DNA of 5,324 nucleotides from Burkholderiaceae bacterium (GTDB lineage: Bacteria > Pseudomonadota > Gammaproteobacteria > Burkholderiales > Burkholderiaceae_C), in NCBI GenBank assembly GCA_013693755.1, contig CP059256.1, forward strand, positions 2,492,655-2,497,978. The letters run 5' to 3'. The notes below the pieces were generated by a model that was not told where the DNA came from, made no database searches, and saw only the letters and a list, made by a program, of their open reading frames with translations. Shown piece after piece: positions 1 through 5,324 of this stretch (position 1 is the stretch's first letter; each line of letters opens with the position of its first letter). The position numbers and the translations under genes were made by a program.

Positions 1-453
1 GGGGTGGACGTGATCGCCTTTCACACCGGTTCCACCGCCGTCATGGCCGCGGCGCAGCAGCGCGGCAAGCTCGCCATCGCCTACCACTCCGACATGCGCC
101 ATGTGGCGCCGGACGCCCAACTGCTCGCCGTCAGCCACCACTGGGGTGACTATGAAGTCAAGCGCGTGCACGATGTACTCGACGGCCGTTGGACGAGCGG
201 TGCGTTCATGGGCGGGGTGAAGGATGGCATGGTGCGGGTGGGCGATTACGGCCCCAAGGTGCCCAGCGCCGTGCGCGAGGAGGTGGCAGCCCGAGGGCGC
301 GACCTCGCCGCCGGCCGGCTCGCCATCTTCGCCGGCCCGCTGAGCGACAACGAAGGCCGCGAGCGTGTCGCGCGCGGGGCGGCTCTTAACGATTCGCAGA
401 TTGCCACCATGAACTTTCTCGTATCTGGGGTGCAGGGCCGGCTGCCAAAATGA
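1..453 (+). CDS. BMP/PnrA-family ABC transporter substrate-binding protein, C-terminal part
   Basis: This is the 3' end of a gene whose start lies left of the window; the frame is open from base 1 to the TGA at 451-453 (150 codons). The protein resembles the C-terminal half of the basic membrane protein (BMP/PnrA, Med) family, periplasmic binding proteins that deliver nucleosides or purines to ABC importers. Visible family marks are the segment VIAFHTGSTAV, the WGDYEVKRVHDVLDGRW block (WG.Y...V..VLDG.W in relatives), the following GG-K-GMV stretch, the YGPKVP segment, the FAGPLSDNEG block and a C-terminal GVQGRLPK (relatives end in GVEGSLPK). The stop overlaps the guanine deaminase start by ATGA, so the two are probably translationally coupled and share an operon. 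The expected ATPase and permeases would lie upstream. A purine or nucleoside ligand is inferred from the neighbour and the family, not shown by binding residues. The signal peptide is outside the window. Confidence 0.9.
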   Translation, partial: GVDVIAFHTGSTAVMAAAQQRGKLAIAYHSDMRHVAPDAQLLAVSHHWGDYEVKRVHDVLDGRWTSGAFMGGVKDGMVRVGDYGPKVPSAVREEVAARGRDLAAGRLAIFAGPLSDNEGRERVARGAALNDSQIATMNFLVSGVQGRLPK

Positions 454-1777
454 GCGGCATGCAGCAGCACGCCTGGCGCGCCTCTCTTCTGCGCTTCGAT
501 GCGAACGGCCGCGCCGTCTTCGAGCGCGACGGCTTGCTCGTCACCGGGCCGGGGCCGCAAGGGTGGCGGGTGATCGTCGCCGCAGGGGACCACGCCGCGC
601 TTGCGCCGCAGTACGCCGACGTGCCCACCACCGATCTGCGGCCCTGCATCCTCGCGCCGGGCTTCGTCGATCTGCATGTGCACTACCCGCAGCTCGACGT
701 GATCGGCTCGCCCGCCGAGGGCTTGCTGCCCTGGCTCGAGCACTACACCTTCCCCGCCGAATCGCGCTTCGCCGACCCGGCCCATGCGGCCGCGGTGGCG
801 CCCGTGTTCCTCGACGAACTTGCGCGCAACGGCGTGACCACCGCGCTGGTGTTCGCCAGCTCGCACCCGGCATCGGTCGACGCCCTGTTCACCGAGGCGC
901 GCCGGCGCGGCCTGCGCCTCATCACCGGCAAATGCCTGCAGGACCGCCACAGCCCCGACGGCGTGCGCGACGCCACCGAGCAAAGCCTGATCGACACGGA
1001 GGCGCTGATCGCGCGCTGGCATGGCGTGGACCGGCTCGGCTATGCCATCACGCCGCGCTTTGCGCCCAGTTGCAGCGAGGCCCAGTTGCGCGGCGCCGGC
1101 GAGATCGCGGCGCGCCACCCCGGCGTCTGGATCCAGTCGCACGTGGCGGAGAACCTCGACGAAATCCGCTGGGCGCGCGAGCTGTTCCCCCACTCGCGCA
1201 GTTACCTCGCGATCTATGAAGACCACGGTCTCATGCGCGAGCGCGCCGTGTACGCGCACTGCATCCACTTCGACGCCGACGACCGCGCGCTCATGCGCCA
1301 GCGCCACACGGCCGCGGCCGTCTGCCCGACGAGCAACCTGTTTCTCGGCAGCGGCTTCTTCGACTTCGCCGCCGCCGAGGACGCCGGCTTCGCCCACGGG
1401 CTGGCCAGCGACGTGGGCGGGGGCACCAGCTTCTCCCCGTTCCGTACCCTGCTCGCCGCCTACGAAGTGAGCCGCGAAGGGCAGACGAAGCCGGGCTTGA
1501 GCCTCTCGGCCAGCCGCCTGTGGTGGCTGCACACCGCGGGGGCGGCCGCCGCGCTCGGACTCGAGGGCGTGGTGGGCAACCTCGCGCCGGGCTGTGATGC
1601 CGACGTGCTCGTGCTCGACCCCGCCGCCACGCCGCTGCTCGCACGCCGCACGGCGCAGGCGCAGAGCCTCGAGGAACTGCTGATGGCGCTCATCGTGCTG
1701 GGCGACGATCGCGTGGTGCGCCGCACGCTGTTCGCTGGCGGGCCCGGACCGAAGCCGGCCCGTCGTCGCCACGCTGA
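450..1777 (+). CDS. guaD: Guanine deaminase, with an apparent frameshift near its 3' end
   Basis: Cytosolic zinc amidohydrolase converting guanine to xanthine and ammonia (EC 3.5.4.3). Visible marks are the metal-binding HxH in PGFVDLHVHYPQ (His76 and His78), the TPRFAP motif near 201-206, the metal or catalytic site QSHVAEN (His231, Glu234), AHCIH (His270), CPTSNLFLGSG near 292-302, and SDVGGGTS with the metal-binding Asp321. The E. coli enzyme follows the same order. The ATG at 450 overlaps the upstream stop; a second ATG at 459 is possible, and no strong ribosome site is seen, as expected for a coupled start. The family match ends with LGDD...RRTLFAG near residue 430. The frame then runs on for about 92 Arg/Pro-rich codons to a stop at 2019-2021, overlapping the next gene. 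One extra base at GGG 1740-1742 moves reading to a TGA at 1775-1777 and gives 442 residues, against 439 in E. coli. I therefore end the gene at 1777; the unrepaired frame ends at 2021. Confidence 0.88.
1740..1743 (+). other. Apparent frameshift site in guaD
   Basis: The GGG run just before CCC is where the guanine deaminase match stops. Adding one base (G3 to G4) switches to the frame ending with TGA at 1775-1777. Without it, translation runs through the probable promoter and signal peptide of the next gene. Either a lost base in the sequence or a real mutation would look like this. Confidence 0.6.
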
Positions 1778-1846
1778 CCGACGGGTGGCACACTGCCCAC
1801 GGGCCGCCAGCGCGGGGCGGCGCGGCGCACGGCACCCCGGCTTCTT

Positions 1847-1855
1847 TGCTATATT
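1847..1855 (+). promoter_or_regulatory. Probable extended -10 promoter for the 7TM-GGDEF gene
   Basis: TGC followed by TATATT matches the extended -10 form TGnTATAAT with one mismatch and stands out as a short AT-rich patch in very GC-rich DNA. I see no convincing -35 hexamer 16-18 bases upstream, which an extended -10 can tolerate. Transcription would start near 1862, ahead of the TTG start chosen at 1909. The site falls between the repaired guaD stop and that start, as expected for a gene-specific promoter. Confidence 0.5.
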
Positions 1856-1908
1856 CGCGCGCTGGCGCGCCGGCCCGGTGCGTTTGGACAGGCATTCACG
1901 AGGCAGGC

Positions 1909-3746
1909 TTGCGCGGCTCCCGTTCCCCGTTTTCGACCTTCACACTCCTGGTGGCCCGCTGGCTGCTGGCGGTGCTGCTGCTCGCTGCGTGGGTGTGGCC
2001 CCTCGGTGTGTGCGCGGGTGAAGCGCCCGCGGCCCGCGCCGCATTCGTGCTGCACGACGGGCAGCGCGTGTCGGAGTTGCGCAGGCACGGCGTGTGGGCG
2101 CTCGGGCCCAGTGGCGATGCCGACGCCGCGCTGCGCGAGTTGCTGACCCTCGAGCGCATCCCGGCGGCGCAACGCCCGACCTTCGATGCCACCGCGCCGC
2201 TGCGCCTGTCCACCGGCCAGTCCTTGTGGGGCTGGGTGCGCATCGACTTCGCGCCGGATGCGCCCTCGGCGGCGTGGCGGCTGCGCTTCGAAAATCCGAC
2301 GCTGGACTTTCTCGCCTTGTATGCCACGCAGGATGGCCGCGCCTGGCAGCGCAGCCTGGCCGGAGACCGCGCTGCAGGCAAGCCCTCGCCGCCGCCCACG
2401 CTCAGCGCTTTCCCGGAGGTGGACAGTCGCTTGCCAGGCCTGCAGCAAGGCTGGCTGATCGAAATCCGTCACGACACCGGCGTACTGGCTGGCGCGCTCT
2501 CGCTGGTCGACGTGGACACGGTGGCCAACGAGCAGATCATCTCCGGCCTGCTGATCGGGGTGCTGACCGGCGTGGCGCTGATTCTGTGCGCGCTCGCAGC
2601 GGTCGATGCGTTCAAGCTGCGCAGCGGGGCGATGGCGCTGGGCTCGGTGTTCTACCTGGGCGTGGCCGCCTCGGTGGCGGTGCACATGGGCGCGGTGAAC
2701 CTGCTCGACCGCTGGACGCCCACGGCGCTCGCGCACGGCGCGCGCTATGTGGCGCCGCTGATGTTGATGCTGGTGTGGACGGGTCTGCACCAGCTCATGC
2801 TGCGCACCCGCGACCGCGCGCCGCGCCTGCACGGGCTGCTGCTGGCCTGGGGCGGGGTGCTGCTGCTGGAAATGGCGGCGCTGGCCTGGCAAGGCTTCAT
2901 GGGGCTTGTGCCCATCCTGGTGCTGCAGATCCCGCTCACCGGCACTTTGCTGCTCAACGCGGGTGTATGCCTGTGGCTGCACCGGCGTTATGGGGATCGC
3001 CTGGCGCTGGGTGCGGCGGTGGCGATGGTGTGGGCCTTCGTGGGCTCGCTCATCACCAGCGGCACGCTCAGCGGCTGGTTTCCGGGCGGGGCCTGGGCCT
3101 GGTATGCCTACCCGGTGGCGGTGCTCACGGCGGCGGTGGGCTTGTTCCTGCTGCAGACCGGGCCGAGCGGCGGCAGGACGCGGCGCGGCTGCGCGCCCGG
3201 CAGCTCGCCAGTTTCGACGCCCTGACCGGCCTGCCCAATGAAATCTCGGCCGCACAGACCTTCGCCCGCATGATGATGCGCAACCTGCACTTCAACCAGG
3301 TCTCGGGCCTGGCGGTGATGCGGGTGCTCAACGAGCCCGAATTCCGCCGCGATGGCGGTCACCGCCTCGCGCGGTTTGCGCTGGTGACGCTGGCGGCGCG
3401 GCTGAGCCAGGCGGTGCGGCCGGTGGATGTGCTGGTGGCGTCCGACAGCGGAGACTTCGTGCTGCTGTGCGAGGGGCCGTTGTCGGCGGCGGAGCTCAAG
3501 CTGCAAGCCACGCGCTGGCTCTCGGCCGCGCTGCGCGAACCCATCGGCGGCATCACGCCACGGCTCGGTCTGGCCCTGGCGCTGGTGCCGCCGGGCCGGG
3601 ATGCGCTCGGCCCCTGGGTGGATGCGGCCACGCAGGCGCTGGACACACTGGGGCTGGAGCCCGGCTCACGCGCCATCGTGTGGTTCGATGCACCGGGTGA
3701 CGGCGAGCTGAGCTCGACCGGTTACTCTGAACTGGCCAAAGTGTGA
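1909..3746 (+). CDS. 7TMR-DISM membrane sensor with degenerate GGDEF domain, frameshifted
   Basis: Inner-membrane signalling protein of about 612 residues after repair. I chose TTG at 1909 because GAGG (1900-1903) lies five bases upstream and translation then opens with a good signal peptide: basic RGSR, a hydrophobic core around 17-30, and likely cleavage after VCA (about 36). In-frame alternatives are TTG 1846 and GTG 1951. Residues about 45-205 fit the extracytoplasmic 7TMR-DISMED2 beta-sandwich; the FENPTLDFLALY segment is typical. Seven hydrophobic helices follow at roughly 210-232, 240-262, 278-298, 305-328, 331-355, 365-386 and 394-416. A charged linker rich in Arg and Ala leads to a GGDEF domain beginning DALTGLPN (Asp437). 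The catalytic motif reads DSGDF and the usual first metal-binding Asp region reads VMRVLNE, so cyclase activity is unlikely; an RPVD motif five residues upstream matches the c-di-GMP I-site. As given, the membrane half stops at 3223-3225 and the GGDEF half lies one frame away. Confidence 0.8.
3160..3163 (+). other. Apparent frameshift site between 7TM module and GGDEF domain
   Basis: The membrane frame reads LLQTG and then loses family character before its TGA at 3223-3225, while the neighbouring frame supplies the ERRQDAARLRARQLA linker and DALTGLPN. One extra base at the GGG run (G3 to G4) joins them as LLQTG-AERRQ. The local context, GGG followed by CC, is the same as at the guaD break. 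Confidence 0.75.
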
Positions 3747-3803
3747 GAGGAACGCAAAGGCACCGCAGAGCGGGCCGCGTGGGCTGCTGGAGGCCGGCGT
3801 TGC

Positions 3804-4965
3804 TCACTCCACCAGCTTGCCGTCGCGGGCGATCATGGTGAGAAAGACGTTGTTCGCACCGTCGCGCTTGTCCGGCCCGAAATCGACCGTGTAGCCGCCG
3901 AGGTCGAAGTTGCGCAGGCTCTCCATGGCCTTGACCACTGCGGCGCTGTCAACCTTGGGGCCGGCGCGCTTGAGGGCCTCGAGCATCACCCGCGCGGCGA
4001 TGTAGCCCTCCACATGCTCGACCTGCGGCTGCTGGATGCCCGCCTGCGCCATGAGCTTGCTGAAGTCGTCGCGGATGAAGGGTGTCTTGGCGGCAGGCAG
4101 CGGGCTGGTCTGGGTGAGCACGATGCCGCGCGCGCTCGCCGAGTTTCTCATACGCATAACCCGCGCTGAGCACGGACAGACCATACCAGCTGCCGTTGTA
4201 GCCCGCCTTTTTGGTGCGGTCGATCAGTTCCACTCCCGGCCCGGAAGGCGCGAGCACCAGAATGGCCTGCGGCGCGGCCTTCACCAGCGCGGCCACCGCG
4301 GCGTCCATGTCGGAGCGGTCTTCCTTGAAGGGCACGGTCACCCACTCGATGCCGCTTTGCGGCTTGAGCTTCTCGATCTGCGCCACCCCGCCGGTGCCGA
4401 TCGGCCGGTCGATCGCAGCCACCGCCACCCTCTTCAGACCCATGGACTGCATTTGCTGAACGATCCGCTGCACCTCCACCTTGAACCCCGGGCGGATGTG
4501 GAACATGAAGGGCGTGGCGCCGCGCAGCTCGTCGGCGCCGCTGAAGCTCGCCACCATGGGCATCTGCGCCTTGTCGATCAGCGGCAGCACGGCCTTGACG
4601 ACCGGGCCGCCGCCAAAGCCGAAGAAGGCCACGGCCCTGTCTTCGGCCAGGCTCTTGGTGGTGAGCTCCTCGGCGGCCTTCGGCTTGCCGCCGGTGTCGC
4701 GCACGACGAGTTCGATCGGCCGCCCGCCGATGCCGCCGCCTTTGTTGGCCCGGTCGAACACCGCCTGGGCGCCGGCGATCCAGGGCTTGTACTGGTTGGC
4801 ATTGGCGCCCGAGGTGTCGCCGTGGCTGACCAGCCGGATCGGGCCGCTCTGCGCCCAGAGCGCAGGCGCGCCTGCGGTGGCCGCCGCGACCGTCAGGGCG
4901 CCGCACCAGCGCAGCCAGGCGCGGCGGGGCAGGGCGGACGGCGGGCAGGGCGGGGTCGAAGGCAT
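3804..4965 (-). CDS. LivK-like ABC transporter periplasmic substrate-binding protein, frameshifted
   Basis: Type 1 periplasmic binding protein (Peripla_BP_6, COG0683 group), the solute receptor of branched-chain amino acid/amide-type ABC importers; the ligand is unknown. ATG at 4965-4963 follows AAGGGAG (4977-4971) by five bases. The N-terminus has a signal peptide with PRRAWLR, close to a twin-arginine motif, then a hydrophobic stretch and likely cleavage near ALWAQ (about residue 38). No lipobox is seen. Family features follow in order: [14 protein letters not shown] near 46-59, a [17 protein letters not shown] block near 74-90, [15 protein letters not shown], and [14 protein letters not shown]. 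The reading frame breaks in a CG run at 4127-4135, after YEKLGE. The other frame continues [13 protein letters not shown], a typical motif of the family, to the TGA at 3804-3806. With two bases restored the protein is about 387 residues, a normal length. No permease or ATPase gene is nearby, so it is an orphan within this window. It converges with the 7TM-GGDEF gene, leaving 57 bases between the stops. Confidence 0.87.
4127..4135 (-). other. Apparent frameshift site in a CG dinucleotide run
   Basis: The run reads CGCGCGCGC on the + strand. Between the GAG codon of LGE and the GGC codon of GIV (read on the - strand) there are seven bases. Nine, one more CG unit, would give [12 protein letters not shown], which fits relatives; six would give LGERAGIV. 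The break is therefore best read as loss of one CG unit. Confidence 0.7.
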
Positions 4966-4970
4966 GGGGT

Positions 4971-4977
4971 CTCCCTT
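4971..4977 (-). promoter_or_regulatory. Ribosome binding site deciding the LivK-like start
   Basis: AAGGGAG on the - strand ends five bases before the ATG at 4965-4963. The open frame extends far upstream toward 5310, so this site together with the signal peptide right after the ATG fixes the start. Confidence 0.7.
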
Positions 4978-4987
4978 GATGCGATGG

Positions 4988-5017
4988 ATGAAACAAACGT
5001 GGCGCGCCGGGTGCCAA
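4988..5017 (-). promoter_or_regulatory. Possible sigma-70 promoter for the LivK-like gene
   Basis: On the - strand, TTGGCA (5017-5012, one mismatch to the -35 consensus) is followed after 18 bases by TTTCAT (4993-4988, four of six matches to the -10). Transcription would begin about 15 bases before the start codon, just upstream of the ribosome site. An imperfect inverted repeat (GCGCGCC 5002-5008 and GGTGCGC 5024-5030, one mismatch) overlaps the element and could be an operator. The -10 is weak, so confidence is low. Confidence 0.3.
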
Positions 5018-5099
5018 CCCATTGGTGCGCAATCATGGACGGATGGTCGCCCGCAGCCGCCGTGCGGGTCAAGCCCGGGTCTGTACGGATGGCCGCGCC

Positions 5100-5105
5100 T
5101 ACAAT
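5100..5105 (+). promoter_or_regulatory. Probable -10 element for dcd
   Basis: TACAAT matches the -10 consensus at five of six positions and lies 26 bases upstream of the dcd ATG, giving a short leader that holds the ribosome site. I see no good -35 hexamer at 16-18 bases upstream. Confidence 0.4.
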
Positions 5106-5115
5106 CGAGGCCCCC

Positions 5116-5122
5116 GAGGAGG
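5116..5122 (+). promoter_or_regulatory. Strong ribosome binding site of dcd
   Basis: GAGGAGG ends eight bases before the ATG at 5131, near-ideal Shine-Dalgarno complementarity and spacing. It settles the start of the truncated gene. Confidence 0.8.
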
Positions 5123-5130
5123 CCGACCGC

Positions 5131-5324
5131 ATGAGCATCAAGAGTGACCGCTGGATTCGCCGCATGGCCGAGCAGCACGGCATGATCGAACCGTTCGAGC
5201 CCGGCCAGGTGCGCCAGGTCGACGGGCGCAAGGTGATCAGCTACGGCACCAGCAGCTACGGCTACGACATCCGCTGCGCACCCGAATTCAAGGTCTTCAC
5301 CAACATCCACAGCACGGTGGTGGA
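5131..5324 (+). CDS. dcd: dCTP deaminase, N-terminal part
   Basis: The first 64 codons plus two bases of a gene that runs off the right edge. Dcd deaminates dCTP to dUTP (EC 3.5.4.13), feeding dUTPase and thymidylate synthesis in the cytosol. The protein opens with [20 protein letters not shown] and continues with PFEPGQVR, a [13 protein letters not shown] block near 37-49 and EFKVFTN, a pattern I recognise from beta- and gammaproteobacterial Dcd of the longer-N-terminus form. This differs from the E. coli N-terminus (MRLCDRDIE). The catalytic Ser/Arg/Glu residues of the family lie beyond the window, so the intact active site cannot be checked. The gene has its own -10-like element and a strong GAGGAGG ribosome site, and is divergent from the LivK-like gene across 165 bases. 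No frameshift is visible in the part seen. Confidence 0.93.
   Translation, partial: MSIKSDRWIRRMAEQHGMIEPFEPGQVRQVDGRKVISYGTSSYGYDIRCAPEFKVFTNIHSTVV

Noticed and set aside
1785..1800. Hairpin GTGGCA/TGCCCAC as a guaD terminator
   Set aside because: The stem has a bulge and only about six pairs, and no T-run follows. It is too weak to call in GC-rich DNA.
246..1895. Open frame of 549 codons on the - strand opposite guaD
   Set aside because: Its product is rich in Arg, Ala, Gly and His without any recognisable domain, and it lies opposite a clear enzyme gene. Long antisense open frames are expected in such GC-rich DNA.
2094..3200. The + strand frame upstream of the GGDEF domain as part of a soluble GGDEF protein
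   Set aside because: Before about 3160 this frame gives Arg/Ala/Gly-rich sequence without domain features, whereas the other frame gives clean membrane helices. It is an out-of-frame extension that joins the real gene only after the break.
1849..3255. Open frame of 468 codons on the - strand opposite the 7TM module
   Set aside because: The product is low-complexity Arg/Gln/His-rich sequence, while the + strand has a signal peptide, seven helices and a known domain order.
3747..3803. Bidirectional terminator between the convergent genes
   Set aside because: I found only short, imperfect complementarity (around CAGAGC and GCTGCTG) and no T-run on either strand.
1864..5008. Two copies of the 8-base palindrome GGCGCGCC (1864-1871 and 5001-5008) as a shared operator
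   Set aside because: Such palindromes arise often by chance at this GC content, and the flanking sequences are unrelated.
4996..5018. Sigma-54 promoter (TGGCAC then GC at the right distance) on the - strand
   Set aside because: The GG and GC dinucleotides are spaced correctly, but the -12 part reads GCGC instead of TTGC, so the match is too poor in GC-rich sequence.

Overview
The window is GC-rich DNA (third codon positions are mostly G or C) from a proteobacterium. It is most likely a betaproteobacterium of the Burkholderiales/Rhodocyclales type, judged from the Dcd N-terminus, the BMP-protein/guanine-deaminase pair and the style of the signal peptides. This placement is by recognition from memory, not by a search. 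There are five protein genes, two of them cut by the window edges. I see no RNA gene, mobile element or CRISPR array.

Left part (1-1777, + strand): the C-terminal 150 residues of a BMP/PnrA-type ABC-transporter substrate-binding protein overlap, by ATGA, a guanine deaminase gene (guaD). Together they read as the end of a purine uptake and catabolism operon: import of a purine base or nucleoside, then guanine to xanthine. Middle (1909-3746, + strand): a membrane signalling protein with signal peptide, extracytoplasmic 7TMR-DISM sensor domain, seven transmembrane helices and a C-terminal GGDEF domain. The GGDEF active site is degenerate (DSGDF in place of GGDEF, metal-binding Asp lost), but an RxxD inhibitory-site motif remains at the correct spacing. 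Right part: a LivK-like periplasmic binding protein on the - strand (3804-4965), convergent with the signalling gene and without transporter genes in view. It is divergent from dcd (dCTP deaminase, from 5131, running off the right edge).

The most striking property of the window is that all three full-length genes carry an apparent frameshift. guaD leaves frame at a GGG-CC run (about 1740), and restoring one G gives a 442-residue protein, close to the E. coli length of 439. The signalling gene leaves frame at another GGG-CC run (about 3160), exactly between its membrane module and its GGDEF domain. The binding-protein gene leaves frame in a CG dinucleotide run (about 4127-4135). Three breaks at simple-sequence runs in otherwise well-conserved genes look more like consensus errors in low-accuracy sequence than three real inactivations, but this cannot be settled from the sequence alone. 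The coordinates given for these genes are for the repaired reading frames.

I found no clear undescribed multi-gene system. The best biological lead is the 7TM-GGDEF protein, whose output domain looks like a c-di-GMP receptor rather than a cyclase.
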